64,000 bases of DNA from DATLWN01 sp963764315 (GTDB lineage Bacteria; Pseudomonadota; Zetaproteobacteria; Mariprofundales; Mariprofundaceae), in assembly GCA_963764315.1 (NCBI GenBank), contig CAVXSB010000002.1, positions 186,001-250,000 of the forward strand, written 5' to 3'. Every line of letters begins with the position of its first letter. Position 1 is the stretch's first letter. Under the pieces are notes generated by a model. The model was given only the letters and a program-made list of their open reading frames with translations, did not search any database and was not told where the DNA came from. A program made the position numbers and the translations under genes. Below, one piece after another: positions 27,301 to 36,276 of this stretch.

Positions 27301-28430
27301 TTGCGTCCGAACCAGGAGGCGCGCTTCACGGCGTTGGCCGCCTCCATATCGACGCTGCCCAGCACCTGGTCGTCCTTGCCGTCCGGCACCTTGGCCACGG
27401 CCTGGATGGTACCCAGCACCTGGCCCTTGGCGATCGGCGCATGCAGCGGCGCCTTGTAGCGCAGGTGGAACTTCACGGATTTCTCCAGGCCGCGCGGTAC
27501 GCTGATCCACATCGGCTTGGCCGGCATCAGCCAGACGCTGTCCTGCTTGCCGCCGAAGACCTCGACCTGGCGGCGGATATCGTGCTCGGCCGGGCGGATG
27601 GTGACGAAGTTGCGGAAGGCGAAGTCCAGCAGGGCCTTGGACTGGGAGGCGCGCGCCTCGTCGGTATCGGTGCCGAGCACGGCGGTGACGAAGCGGGTGT
27701 TGCCCTTCTGGGCCGAGGTGACGAGGCAGTAGCCGGCGGCCTCGGTATGGCCGGTCTTGATGCCGTCCACACGCTGATCGCGCCACAGCAGGCGGTTGCG
27801 GTTGGACTGGGTGATGTTGTCGTAGCTATAGCTTTTCTCGCTGAACAGCGGGTAGTACTGGGGGAAATCGCGCCACAGCGCCGCACCGAGGTGGGCGATG
27901 TCCAGCGCCGTGCTGTAGTGATCGGGGACGGGATAACCGGTGGCATCGGAGTAGTGGGTGTGATCCATACCCAGCTCCTTGGCCTTGGCGTTCATGCGGT
28001 TGACGAAGGCCGCCTCGGTGCCGGAGATGTACTGGGACAGGGCGACGACGGCATCGTTGCCGGAATCGGTGGAGATGCCGTGCAGTAACTGCTCGACGGT
28101 CGGATGCTTGCTGGGATCGATGAACATGCGGCTGCCGCCCATATGCCATGCCTTGACGCTGACCGGTACTTGGTCGCCGAGCTTGATGCGGCCCATCTTC
28201 AGGTCCTCGAAGGCCAGGTACAGCGTCATCATCTTGGTCAGGCTGGCCGGGGGCAGCTCCAGGTTCGGATTGTCGCTGGCCAGCACCTCGCCGGAACGCG
28301 CATCGAGCAGCACCCATGACTTGGCGGCGATATGCGGGGGTTGCGGCCACCATGAGTAGGCCTGTGCCCCGGATGCCATCAGCAGCAGGGATGCGGCGAG
28401 CAGCGCCATCGACCAGGTGCGTTTTACCAT
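27240..28430 (-). CDS. dacA: D-alanyl-D-alanine carboxypeptidase (penicillin-binding protein 5/6)
   Basis: 396 residues. Removes the terminal D-Ala from peptidoglycan pentapeptides. Start at ATG 28430 with an AAGGAGG ribosome site. Signal peptide ends at SGAQA before YSWWPQPPHI. Catalytic motifs: SLTK (SxxK, near residue 63), SGN (STDSGNDAV) and KTG (GIKTGHTEAAG). The C-terminal PBP5 beta domain follows, with an amphipathic end (RASWFGRKWDALRLWWR) that probably anchors it to the inner membrane. It overlaps the rluA-like gene upstream by seven bases and dat downstream. Confidence 0.94.
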   Translation of the reverse strand: MVKRTWSMALLAASLLLMASGAQAYSWWPQPPHIAAKSWVLLDARSGEVLASDNPNLELPPASLTKMMTLYLAFEDLKMGRIKLGDQVPVSVKAWHMGGSRMFIDPSKHPTVEQLLHGISTDSGNDAVVALSQYISGTEAAFVNRMNAKAKELGMDHTHYSDATGYPVPDHYSTALDIAHLGAALWRDFPQYYPLFSEKSYSYDNITQSNRNRLLWRDQRVDGIKTGHTEAAGYCLVTSAQKGNTRFVTAVLGTDTDEARASQSKALLDFAFRNFVTIRPAEHDIRRQVEVFGGKQDSVWLMPAKPMWISVPRGLEKSVKFHLRYKAPLHAPIAKGQVLGTIQAVAKVPDGKDDQVLGSVDMEAANAVKRASWFGRKWDALRLWWRSDEQTAQATE

Positions 28431-29257
28431 ATCCAATCCTCCTTGGGATCGGCATGCCAAGCGATCGGCTCGGGCCATGCCGGTGGGTTCAGCGAGAGTG
28501 TCTGCGCATGCAACATCATGCGCGTATGGGGGCGACCGCCATAGCGACCATCGCCGAGCAGAGGGCATCCTAACGCCGCCAGATGCACGCGCAATTGGTG
28601 CGTGCGGCCGGTATGGGGTACCAGGTGCAACAGGGCGCGATTACCGCGCCGTTCGACGACCGTCGCCTCGGTGTCGCAGGCGCGCCCATCCTCCTCGATG
28701 GCATATCGGCCGCGTGCATCGCGCTTCGTACCGATGGCGAGGGTGATGCGTTGGCTATCCCAGGAAGGGGCAGGCTCGCATACGGCCAGATAGCTTTTCT
28801 GCACCGATTTGGCCCAGAGCTGCTGCAGGCGCTGCAGCACGGCTGCATCGGTGGCGAACAGCATCAGCCCGGAGGTGTCGCGGTCCAGCCGGTGCACGGG
28901 CCGCACGTCCGCGGCCTGCAGACCCAGGTGGGCGGCAAGCTCCGCCGGCAGGGTGCCGCGGCTGCGATGCAGTGCCTCCTGCGCGTACTGGCCGCCCAGC
29001 TTGTGCAACAGCACCAGCGCCCCCTCATGCCAGACGATCTGATCCGGGGTGAACGGCACCATGGCCTCGCCGTCCAGGCAGACGAGGCGCAACTTATCCT
29101 CGGTGCGCACGGCCCTGCCGGCGGTGCGGCAGCGCTGGCGATTGATATAGACGCCGCCATCCTCGATGGCCCGGCGGATGCGCCGGCGCGACAGCGACAG
29201 GCCCTCGGCCAGCACCACGTCCAGGCGCGCACCGGCCAGCCGCCGCGGCACGGTCAT
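28424..29257 (-). CDS. RluA-family pseudouridine synthase
   Basis: 277 residues from ATG 29257; a TTG at 29287 overlapping the previous stop would add ten. N-terminal S4 RNA-binding domain (RLAGARLDVVLAEGLSLSRR) followed by the RluA catalytic core with the motif II HRLDRDTSGLM containing the nucleophilic Asp. Motif III is in HTGRTHQLRVHLAALGCPLL. Modifies uridines in rRNA or tRNA; the family includes RluA, RluC, RluD and TruC, and the target cannot be chosen from sequence. Its last bases overlap the dacA start, so the two are coupled. Confidence 0.88.
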   Translation of the reverse strand: MTVPRRLAGARLDVVLAEGLSLSRRRIRRAIEDGGVYINRQRCRTAGRAVRTEDKLRLVCLDGEAMVPFTPDQIVWHEGALVLLHKLGGQYAQEALHRSRGTLPAELAAHLGLQAADVRPVHRLDRDTSGLMLFATDAAVLQRLQQLWAKSVQKSYLAVCEPAPSWDSQRITLAIGTKRDARGRYAIEEDGRACDTEATVVERRGNRALLHLVPHTGRTHQLRVHLAALGCPLLGDGRYGGRPHTRMMLHAQTLSLNPPAWPEPIAWHADPKEDWIW

Positions 29258-29273
29258 CGCCAGATCGACGAAT

Positions 29274-29804
29274 TCAGGGCTGGGCAAGATAGGCCAGGAC
29301 TTCGTCGGGGTTGCGGCAGACGCGCACGTTCTCGAAGGCGTGGGCCACGGACAGCGAAAGCCCCCTGCGCAGCACCTCGATGACCGGCTCCCACATGGCG
29401 CCGAAGATGGCCAGCGGCCTGGGTTCCAGCACGCGGATGGCCAACAGGTCCCAGGTCATGGCCAGCTCCGCCAGCGTGCCCAGGCCGCCGGGCAGCACCA
29501 GGTAGGCATCGGCCTGCTCGATCATCGTTTGCATGCGCGCGAAGAAGTCCCGGGCGCGAATCTCCTCGTGCAGGCTGTTATCCGGCGGTGTCGGGAAACG
29601 CGCGAGCGTGACGCCCCGGATATGGCCGCCGCCGGCGCGGATGCCCTCGGAGAATGCCGCCATCATGCCCTGGTGGCCGCCGGTGACGCCGTCCCAGCCG
29701 GCCTCGGCCAGCTTCTGCGCCAGATCCCTTGCATCCGCATAGGCGGGGGCATCGACGGCGGTTTGGGACGAGCCGAAGGCGGCGATGCGTTGGCGCTGCA
29801 CCAT
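29274..29804 (-). CDS. LOG family protein (TIGR00730, lysine-decarboxylase-like fold)
   Basis: 176 residues from ATG 29804, which is right after the rlpA stop. The family signature PGGLGTLAEL (PGGxGTxxE) is present near residue 105, with the Rossmann opening RIAAFGSSQ and the GHQGMMAAFSEGIRAGGGHI segment. LOG proteins hydrolyse nucleoside monophosphates to base and ribose 5-phosphate (cytokinin activation in plants; PpnN-like role in bacteria). The bacterial substrate is probably purine or pyrimidine nucleotides. Lies between rlpA and the pseudouridine synthase. Confidence 0.85.
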   Translation of the reverse strand: MVQRQRIAAFGSSQTAVDAPAYADARDLAQKLAEAGWDGVTGGHQGMMAAFSEGIRAGGGHIRGVTLARFPTPPDNSLHEEIRARDFFARMQTMIEQADAYLVLPGGLGTLAELAMTWDLLAIRVLEPRPLAIFGAMWEPVIEVLRRGLSLSVAHAFENVRVCRNPDEVLAYLAQP

Positions 29805-29806
29805 GC

Positions 29807-30667
29807 CTATTCGATGACCACGATGGTGTCGCGGATACCATGCGACTGCAGCGACATCACCGTGCGCTCGATATTGCGGATATCCTGGAACGGCCCGATC
29901 CACACCTTGTACAGATGGATGGCGCCGTTGCCGGTGCTGTAGACGCCGATGTGGCGGAAATCGCCGGCTAAAGAGCGGCTCAGACGATTGGCGTTGTCGA
30001 TCGAGGAGAAAGCCCCGAGTTGCACGTACATGGCCCCGGAGGGATGCGTGGCGATGACGCCGGAGGGCGCCGATGTCGGCGGGGCTGCTGCCGCTACTCG
30101 CGGTGCCGGAACGGTCGGGCGCACGGGGCTGACGGTGGGCCTCGGCTGGTTCCGGGCCAGCAGCGGCCCGTTCTGCAGGCCGGCCAGGGCCTGCACGCGC
30201 ACGCGCGCCGTGCCCTTCCTGGAATAGCCCAGGGCCTTGGCGGCGGCGTAGGACAGGTCGATCAGGCGGTGCTTGACGAAGGGGCCGCGGTCGTTGACGC
30301 GCACCACGACCTGGCGTCCGTTTTCCAGATTCGTGACGCGCACCAGCGTCGGCAGCGGCAGTGTCGGGTGCGCCGCCGACATGGCATGCATGTCGTAGCG
30401 TTCGCCGTCGGCGGTGAGCCCTCCGTCGAAATTGGGCCCGTACCACGAGGCGATGCCGGTCCGGTCGTAGCCGTAGGCAGTGGAAAGCGGGTAATAGGTG
30501 ATGCCGCTGACGGTGTAGGGGGAGCCGGTCTTGTAATGCCCGCCGGCTCCGGACGGCAGCGAGCCATGGCGATGGGATTGGGAAGAGAAGGGGAAATAGC
30601 CGGTGGTGCTACAGGCGGCCATGGCCATCGCCACGACCGCCAGCAAGGCGGGGCGCACCCCCGTCAC
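29807..30667 (-). CDS. rlpA: RlpA septal ring lytic transglycosylase, lipoprotein
   Basis: 286 residues. Starts at GTG 30667 overlapping the mltB stop (GTGA). Signal with lipobox MAAC (Cys19). Double-psi beta-barrel around residues 70-160 (GIASWYGPNFDGGLTADGER, RVNDRGPFVKHRLIDLSYAAA) with the catalytic Asp in NDRGPF. Then a Pro/Ala-rich linker (~170-205) and a C-terminal SPOR domain (MYVQLGAFSSIDNANRLSRS, YKVWIGPFQD) that binds denuded septal glycan. It cuts naked glycan strands at division. Paired with mltB as in many gammaproteobacteria. Confidence 0.93.
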   Translation of the reverse strand: MTGVRPALLAVVAMAMAACSTTGYFPFSSQSHRHGSLPSGAGGHYKTGSPYTVSGITYYPLSTAYGYDRTGIASWYGPNFDGGLTADGERYDMHAMSAAHPTLPLPTLVRVTNLENGRQVVVRVNDRGPFVKHRLIDLSYAAAKALGYSRKGTARVRVQALAGLQNGPLLARNQPRPTVSPVRPTVPAPRVAAAAPPTSAPSGVIATHPSGAMYVQLGAFSSIDNANRLSRSLAGDFRHIGVYSTGNGAIHLYKVWIGPFQDIRNIERTVMSLQSHGIRDTIVVIE

Positions 30668-31704
30668 TTTCCGGTCCCGCAGTTCTTGCAGCCCATCATA
30701 TGGGCGAGTTCGGTGGCGGCCATGGCGTAGTTATAGGAGCGGTTCCAGCGCGTGATCACGTAGAAGTTTCGACTGATGACGGCGGTACGCATATTCGCAT
30801 CCGGCTGCATGGAGATCAGCGCCACGTCATCGTCTGCATGCCATGGGGACGGCAGCGACTTCAGGCCGGCGCCATACAGCTGCTGCAGCGGCTTCCAGTC
30901 GTGCATCTCCTTGGCGCGCTGGTCGACGAGTGTCGGGCTGGTCGGCTCGCTGGCCAGCCAGTGTGCCACCGGCAGATGGGCCTTCCAGCCATGGGCGTGG
31001 AAGTAGTTCGCCACGCTGAAGATGATGTCGCGCGGCGAATGCCAGACATCGCGGCGCCCATCGCCATTGCCGTCGACGGCGTAGGCCATATACGAGGACG
31101 GAATGAATTGCGGGGCGCCGAAGGCACCGGCGTACGAGCCGTCGATGCTGTCCGGGTCCAGGCCCTCGGCATGGCACATCTTCAGGTAATCGCCGAGCTG
31201 TTTGCGGAAGAAATCGGCACGGCGCGGATAGCCGGTGGCCAGCGTGTACAGGGTATCGAGCACGCGGTCCCGGCCCTGGCGTGTGCCGAAGCGCGTCTCG
31301 ATGGCGAGGATGGAGGCGATCATGGCCGGCTCCACGCCGTAGCGCTTCCACTCGTCCTGGAAGATGGCGCGGTGATCCTCGATGTACTGGCGGCCGAGCT
31401 TGGCCAGGCGCTTGCGCACGAACAGGGGCCGGTAATCCGCATATGGCCTGGATTCGTAGGGGGTTTCCATGCGCGAGAGGACGTCCGGCTCGAAGCGGGC
31501 GCTGTCGATCGACGGCTTCAGGTCGGCCAGCGACAGGCCGGTCTCCTTGTGCAGCATGCCCAGCAGGGTGAACTTGGTGACGAAGGGCTTGGCCTGCGGC
31601 GCGGCAGCGGCGAAGACGGGGCCGCATACGGCCAGCATCGCCAGGGCGGCCGCCGGAAAGATGAAGGCGCGAAGGCGCGCGGTTCGGTTCAAACGGGTTG
31701 CCAT
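30664..31704 (-). CDS. mltB: Membrane-bound lytic murein transglycosylase B
   Basis: 346 residues from ATG 31704; ATG 31725 and an upstream start are possible. The signal peptide MATRLNRTARLRAFIFPAAA then AMLAVCGPVFAAA has a C but a poor lipobox, so it may be soluble periplasmic. The catalytic Glu is in SILAIETRFGTRQGRDRV (ETRFG motif); the family segments GAFGAPQFIPSSYMAYAVDG and DIIFSVANYFHAHGW follow. It cleaves the MurNAc-GlcNAc bond producing 1,6-anhydro ends. Coupled to rlpA by a GTGA overlap. Slt35 is the same family. Confidence 0.92.
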   Translation of the reverse strand: MATRLNRTARLRAFIFPAAALAMLAVCGPVFAAAAPQAKPFVTKFTLLGMLHKETGLSLADLKPSIDSARFEPDVLSRMETPYESRPYADYRPLFVRKRLAKLGRQYIEDHRAIFQDEWKRYGVEPAMIASILAIETRFGTRQGRDRVLDTLYTLATGYPRRADFFRKQLGDYLKMCHAEGLDPDSIDGSYAGAFGAPQFIPSSYMAYAVDGNGDGRRDVWHSPRDIIFSVANYFHAHGWKAHLPVAHWLASEPTSPTLVDQRAKEMHDWKPLQQLYGAGLKSLPSPWHADDDVALISMQPDANMRTAVISRNFYVITRWNRSYNYAMAATELAHMMGCKNCGTGK

Positions 31705-31761
31705 GGAGTTATACCCTAACGCCATGTGGACCATATCGGTAGTGGGAGTTTTCGCCGGTGC

Positions 31762-32448
31762 TTAAAAGATGAATTCGCGCTTTTCGGGCAGGCCGTCGAT
31801 GCTCAGCAGCAGTGTGTCGAGCAGGGGCGTCTTCTCCCAGCCGGTGGCGGTGCGGCGCATATGCATCAGCGAGACTACGGGGTTGGCACCGATGAAGGCC
31901 ACCAGTTGCCCGCCCTCGTGGAGCAGCGAACCGAGGTGCTCCGGCACCTCCTTGACGGTGGCGCCGATGACCACGACGTCGAAGGGATGCAGCAGCGGTT
32001 TGTGGGAGAGCATGTCCTCGGGAAGCATGGCGTTGACCTGCAGCACCTCGGCGTTGCTGATGCCATGCCGGCGCAGGTTCTGCTTCGCTGTGTCGGCCAG
32101 CTCCCCATGCAGCTCGCAGCTGACGACCTCGCGCGCCTTCATGGCCAACAGGCTGGTCAGGTAGCCGGTGCCGGCACCGATCTCGAGCACGCGCTCATGC
32201 CCCTTCAGGGCCAGGCTTTGCAGGATACTCGCCTCCTGCAGGGGACTCAGCATCTCCTGGCCGCAATCGAGCGGCACATGGCCCTCCATATAGGCAAGGC
32301 TGCGAATGCTGTCGGGCAGGAACTCCTCGCGCGGCATCGTCTCCAACAGGTCCAGCACCTCGGTATCGAGCACCTTGCAGCAGCGGATCTGGTTGTCGAC
32401 CATGTTCCGGCGAGCCGTCTGGAAATCGATCGTGTCAAAGCCGCTCAT
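31762..32448 (-). CDS. Protein-L-isoaspartate O-methyltransferase family protein
   Basis: 228 residues from ATG 32448, behind an AGAGGGG ribosome site. Family features: FQTARRNMVDNQIRCCKVLD at the start (typical of the subgroup often found next to tolC), REEFLPDSIRSLAYMEGHVP, and the SAM motif VLEIGAGTGYLTSLLAMKA. The canonical PIMT active-site Ser/Thr segment is altered, so repair of isoaspartyl residues is not certain. It sits 95 bp after rodZ and 57 bp before mltB on the same strand. Confidence 0.85.
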   Translation of the reverse strand: MSGFDTIDFQTARRNMVDNQIRCCKVLDTEVLDLLETMPREEFLPDSIRSLAYMEGHVPLDCGQEMLSPLQEASILQSLALKGHERVLEIGAGTGYLTSLLAMKAREVVSCELHGELADTAKQNLRRHGISNAEVLQVNAMLPEDMLSHKPLLHPFDVVVIGATVKEVPEHLGSLLHEGGQLVAFIGANPVVSLMHMRRTATGWEKTPLLDTLLLSIDGLPEKREFIF

Positions 32449-32542
32449 GCGCACCCCTCTTCCCTGAACCGAATTGGCGCTACCCGGCGCAGGACAAAAC
32501 CTGCTGCAGAGGAGGTCGCCTGACAAGCCTTGGCGTGCCCGT

Positions 32543-33490
32543 TCATGGCGACGGTACGGCCAGACGATAGTCGTGGATGACCTTGCCGATCGGGCCGAGC
32601 TGGCCGGCGGCGACGGCGGGTTTGCCGTCGATGCTGATCTCGATGGCGCCGACATTGCCGCAATCCATGATCAGGGAGGTCGCATCCGTATCGACGTCCA
32701 TGTGCTGTCCCTGGCGCAGCAGCGCCTCCTTCAGCAGGTCGCCGGGGCTGCTGTACAGCTGCAGCCAGACATCGCCGCCGACGGCCACGAAGCGGTAGCG
32801 GTGGGCACCCTTATGCTTCTGCTCCGTGACCGGCGTCGCGGCCGCTGATGGCGCCGGTGCCGGTGCCGGTGCCGGAGAGGCGGCGGGCTGCGCCGGAGCC
32901 GGCTTCTTATCCGCCCTGGATGGGGCCGGCGTCGCCGGTGCAGAGGCGACAGCGGCCGGTGCCGGAGAAGCGGCTGGCTGCGCCGGCGCCGGCTTGGTAG
33001 CGGGCGGCGGCGGCGAGGCCGGGTGCAGGCTCCCGGGAGCGGCGGGCTGCCCGTGCTTGTGCACGACGGAGTGGAAGACGTTGAATCCGATGAACAGCAG
33101 GATGAACAGCAGCGTGGCCGTGACCGCCCAACGCTTGGCAGGTGCGATCGGCGGATCGGGGAAGGTCAGCGGTTTCGTCAGCTGGTATTCGTCGCTGCTG
33201 ATGCGGGCGATGTCCTCTTCCAGGTCCACCCCCAGAAAGCGCGCATACTGGCGGGCGAAGCCGATGCCGTAGACGTCGCCGGGCAGCGGGCTCCAGTCGC
33301 CGTTTTCCATGGCCTTCAGATAGGTGGCGCGCAGTTTCAGTTCGCGCGCGATTTCGTCGGCGCTGAGGCTGCGCTTCTCCCTGGCCTGGCGCAGGCGCTG
33401 GCCGATGTCGGCGAGCAGGGCCTGGCGCGCCTCCTGGCTGGGCCCTGCCTCCTGCGGCGTTTCTTGGGGGGTGTCGTGGGTATCGCTCAT
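32543..33490 (-). CDS. rodZ: RodZ-like cytoskeletal cell-shape protein
   Basis: 315 residues. N-terminal HTH (IGQRLRQAREKRSLSADEIA, LKLRATYLKAMENGDWSPLP), which in RodZ binds MreB; a single TM helix near residues 123-141 (AVTATLLFILLFIGFNVF); a long Pro/Ala/Lys repeat linker (two copies of KPAPAQPAASPAPA, about residues 165-230); and the periplasmic DUF4115 domain (YRFVAVGGDVWLQLYSSPG to KVIHDYRLAV). The linker repeat copies are near-identical and could be length-variable. It overlaps pilF by four bases, in the conserved rlmN-pilF-rodZ order; ispG, the usual next gene, is absent. Confidence 0.9.
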   Translation of the reverse strand: MSDTHDTPQETPQEAGPSQEARQALLADIGQRLRQAREKRSLSADEIARELKLRATYLKAMENGDWSPLPGDVYGIGFARQYARFLGVDLEEDIARISSDEYQLTKPLTFPDPPIAPAKRWAVTATLLFILLFIGFNVFHSVVHKHGQPAAPGSLHPASPPPPATKPAPAQPAASPAPAAVASAPATPAPSRADKKPAPAQPAASPAPAPAPAPSAAATPVTEQKHKGAHRYRFVAVGGDVWLQLYSSPGDLLKEALLRQGQHMDVDTDATSLIMDCGNVGAIEISIDGKPAVAAGQLGPIGKVIHDYRLAVPSP

Positions 33491-34257
33491 GGATGATCCA
33501 GTTGTTGCAATTCATCTTCGGCCCAGGCCTTTTGCAGCGGGTCCGAGGCATGATGGTCGCGGTATTTCTCGAGCAGGGCGCGCGCGGCGTCCATGTCATT
33601 CTGCTTCTTGAGCAAGGCCAGCAGCGCCTCGGTCAGTGGCCGGTTTCCGGGCAGCTGCCTGAGCTTCGTTTCGTACAGGGCCCGGGCATAGTGATCGCGG
33701 TCGTAGCGCACATAGGCCTGCGCCTCGTGCAGCACGGCCGCCAGGCTGTCGGGATTGACCTGAAGGGCCTGGCGGTAGGCGGCGATGGCCTCGTTGAACC
33801 GATCCTGGCCCAGCAGGGCGTCGCCGAGATTGATCATCGCCAGGTCCTGGTTCGCATAGCGCGGATCGTTCAGCGCCTTGCGGGCCATGGTCTCGGCCTT
33901 TTTGTATTGCTGCATCTGCAGCAGCAGGCTGGCGTAGTTGGTGTAGTTGCGCGGGCTGAGATGCGGCAGGCGGGCCATGTGCCGGTAATACGCATCCGCC
34001 TTGTCCAGGTCGCCGCGCATGCGCCAAGCCACGCCGAGGGCGTCGAGCACGTCCGGCTGATCCGGGCGCATCTTGTCCGACAGCATCAGCTCGGAGAAGG
34101 CCTTGGGCAGTTCGCCCTTGCTTAGCGCATCGACGCCGAGCTCGTAGTGCAGCTTCGCCCCGACATCCTGCTTCTGGGTCTTGGCCGGGGTCTGGCAGCC
34201 GGCCAGCAGCAGGACGCAGGCCAGCGTCGGCAGCATGCGGCGTACGACCCCGTTCAC
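33487..34257 (-). CDS. pilF: Type IV pilus biogenesis/stability lipoprotein PilF (PilW)
   Basis: 256 residues from GTG 34257, which overlaps the mtnP stop; ATG 34236 is an alternative. Lipoprotein signal with LLAGC (Cys21). About six TPR motifs follow (KLHYELGVDALSKGELPKAF; PDVLDALGVAWRMRGDLDKA; INLGDALLGQDRFNEAIAAY). PilF is the outer-membrane pilotin that helps PilQ secretin assembly. Together with pilT at the left edge it supports type IV pili. It lies in rlmN-mtnP-pilF-rodZ. Confidence 0.9.
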   Translation of the reverse strand: MNGVVRRMLPTLACVLLLAGCQTPAKTQKQDVGAKLHYELGVDALSKGELPKAFSELMLSDKMRPDQPDVLDALGVAWRMRGDLDKADAYYRHMARLPHLSPRNYTNYASLLLQMQQYKKAETMARKALNDPRYANQDLAMINLGDALLGQDRFNEAIAAYRQALQVNPDSLAAVLHEAQAYVRYDRDHYARALYETKLRQLPGNRPLTEALLALLKKQNDMDAARALLEKYRDHHASDPLQKAWAEDELQQLDHP

Positions 34258-35114
34258 AGGAATCGCTCCACCAGCGGGTAGATCGGGCGCAGCGCCGTAT
34301 CATCCTGGGACTTCAGGTCGGTGAAGATGCCGTGGGCCAGCGCCTCCCGGCAGCCGGTGTCGCAGACATGCGGTTCCGGCTTACTGAACAGGGCGCGGAT
34401 CATGTCCTGCGCCTTGTGCACATTGGCGCGCATGATCTCGGCGATGGCGCTGACGCTGACGTCTTCCTCGACATCGTGCCAGCAGTCGTAATCGGTGCAC
34501 ATGGCCACGGTGGCATAACAAATCTCCGCCTCGCGGGCGAGCTTGGCCTCCGGCATATTGGTCATGCCGATGACGTCCATGCCCCAGCTGCGGTACAGCT
34601 GCGATTCCGCCCTCGAGGAGAACTGCGGGCCCTGCATGACCAGATAGCTTCCACCCGTATGCGTACGGATATCGCAGGCGTTGCAGGCCTCGCCGATGCG
34701 GGCGGAAAGGGCGGCGCAGACCGGATCGGCCATGGACACATGCGCCACCACCGGGCCGTCGAAGAAGGTTGCCGCCCGTCCCTGCGTGCGGTCGATGAAC
34801 TGATCGACGAGCACGAAATCGCCGGGACGGATGTCCTCGCGCAGGGAACCGACGGCCGAGATCGAGATGATCTGGCTGACGCCGGCCTGCTTCATGGCGT
34901 GGATGTTGGCGCGGAAGTTGATGCGGTGCGGCGGCACGCGGTGGTACTGGCCGTGGCGAGGCAGGAACACCACTTCATGGTCGCCGATGCGCGCCAGCAC
35001 CAGATCATCCGAGGGAGGACCGAAAGGGGTATCGATGCTCAGATGATCGATGATGTCGATGCCATCGATGACGTACAGGCCGCTGCCGCCGATGATGCCC
35101 GTTCGCTCATGCAT
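34254..35114 (-). CDS. mtnP: S-methyl-5'-thioadenosine/thioinosine phosphorylase
   Basis: 286 residues. MtnP-family (PNP superfamily) enzyme; cleaves the glycosidic bond of methylthioadenosine or, in Pseudomonas, methylthioinosine, with phosphate, salvaging the methylthioribose made by polyamine synthesis. Seen: GIIGGSGLYVIDGI, LPRHGQYHRVPPHRINFRAN, SISAVGSLREDIRPGDFVLV, QGPQFSSRAESQLYRSWGMD and MTNMPEAKLAREAEICYATV, with the last Asp in CTDYDCWH. Which base it prefers cannot be told. Inserted between rlmN and pilF, which are usually adjacent; it overlaps rlmN by eight bases. Confidence 0.92.
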   Translation of the reverse strand: MHERTGIIGGSGLYVIDGIDIIDHLSIDTPFGPPSDDLVLARIGDHEVVFLPRHGQYHRVPPHRINFRANIHAMKQAGVSQIISISAVGSLREDIRPGDFVLVDQFIDRTQGRAATFFDGPVVAHVSMADPVCAALSARIGEACNACDIRTHTGGSYLVMQGPQFSSRAESQLYRSWGMDVIGMTNMPEAKLAREAEICYATVAMCTDYDCWHDVEEDVSVSAIAEIMRANVHKAQDMIRALFSKPEPHVCDTGCREALAHGIFTDLKSQDDTALRPIYPLVERFL

Positions 35115-36198
35115 GCTGATGCGGATCCTCCTGCAGCACGGCCTCGGAGGCCGACTTCAGCTGGCCGCATGCAGCCATGACATCCTGCCCCCGCGATCGA
35201 CGGACCGTGGCACGGATTCCCTGCCGAATCAAGCCCTGCGCAAAGGCATCCATGCGCTCGCGCGAGCTGGCGTGGTAGGGATTGCCGGGGTAGGGGTTGA
35301 AGCTGATCAGGTTGACGCGCTCCCGTTCCGGACGCGCGAAGCGGGCCAGTGCCGCCAGATCCGTGTCGCGGTCGTTGACCCCGTCCAGCATGACGTACTC
35401 GAGCGTGATATGCCGCTGCCGGCCCACCGCGTAGGCATCCAGGCAGCGGCGCAGGCGGGCCAGCGGGTATTTGCGGTTGATCGGCACCAGCTCGTCGCGC
35501 AGCGCATCGTCGGCCGCGTGCAGCGACACGGCCAGGTTCACCGGAAAGTCTGTACCCAGGCGCTCGATCTGGGGGATGAGGCCGGAGGTCGAGACGGTGA
35601 TGCGCCGCCGCGACAGCCCCAGGCCCTCGTCCTGGTCCATCAGCACGGCCAGACTGCCGTGCACCCCGGCTTCGTTGGCTAGGGGCTCGCCCATGCCCAT
35701 GTAGACGACATGCGTAACATCGGCGTCGGCATAGCCCGGGATCGCCTCGCGGCGCAGGTCGTCCTTGACCGCCAGCACCTGGGCCACGATCTCACCGGCC
35801 GTCAGGTTGGCCTCGAAGGGCTGGGTGCCGGTATGGCAGAACGGGCAGTCGAGCACGCAGCCGACCTGGGATGAGACGCAGACGGTGCCGCGTTCGGGCT
35901 CCGGGATGAACACCGTCTCGATGGTCTTGCCCGAGTGCAGCGCAAACAGGTATTTGCGGGTGCCGTCGACGGATTGCAGGCGCTGGACCAGCGCCAGTGG
36001 CTGGCAGTCGAGCTCCGTCTCCAGGCGATACCGCAATGCCGCCGGCAGGTTCAGCATGGATGCCGGCGCCAGCACCCCCTTGTTGCGCCAGTTGAGGATC
36101 TGGCGCCCGCGGTAGGTGGGCTCGTTCCAGGCCGTCAGCTGCGCCTGCAGGGCGCCGAGGCTCATGGATGGCAGTTGCTGAGGGGATGATTGCGGCAT
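35107..36198 (-). CDS. rlmN: Dual-specificity RNA methyltransferase RlmN
   Basis: 363 residues. Radical-SAM enzyme adding C2-methyl to A2503 of 23S rRNA and A37 of several tRNAs. The [4Fe-4S] motif CxxxCxxC is CVLDCPFCHTG; the SAM-contact MGMGEPLAN and the C-terminal Cys in QDVMAACGQL (mechanistic thiyl/methyl-carrying Cys pair with the radical motif) are seen. ATG 36198 is used; six earlier codons are open. It begins an operon of rlmN, mtnP, pilF and rodZ. Confidence 0.95.
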   Translation of the reverse strand: MPQSSPQQLPSMSLGALQAQLTAWNEPTYRGRQILNWRNKGVLAPASMLNLPAALRYRLETELDCQPLALVQRLQSVDGTRKYLFALHSGKTIETVFIPEPERGTVCVSSQVGCVLDCPFCHTGTQPFEANLTAGEIVAQVLAVKDDLRREAIPGYADADVTHVVYMGMGEPLANEAGVHGSLAVLMDQDEGLGLSRRRITVSTSGLIPQIERLGTDFPVNLAVSLHAADDALRDELVPINRKYPLARLRRCLDAYAVGRQRHITLEYVMLDGVNDRDTDLAALARFARPERERVNLISFNPYPGNPYHASSRERMDAFAQGLIRQGIRATVRRSRGQDVMAACGQLKSASEAVLQEDPHQHA

Positions 36199-36276
36199 CG
36201 CGGCATTGTAACGCATCGACCCGGCGCCGATAAGCCTGGTTGAGCGTGCGGCATCTTGGCACTAGCGTGCCTGCCC

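Noticed and set aside
32880..33010. Pro/Ala repeat in rodZ considered as a CRISPR or satellite
   Set aside because: It encodes an in-frame Pro/Ala/Lys linker typical of RodZ; no spacers or regular DNA unit.
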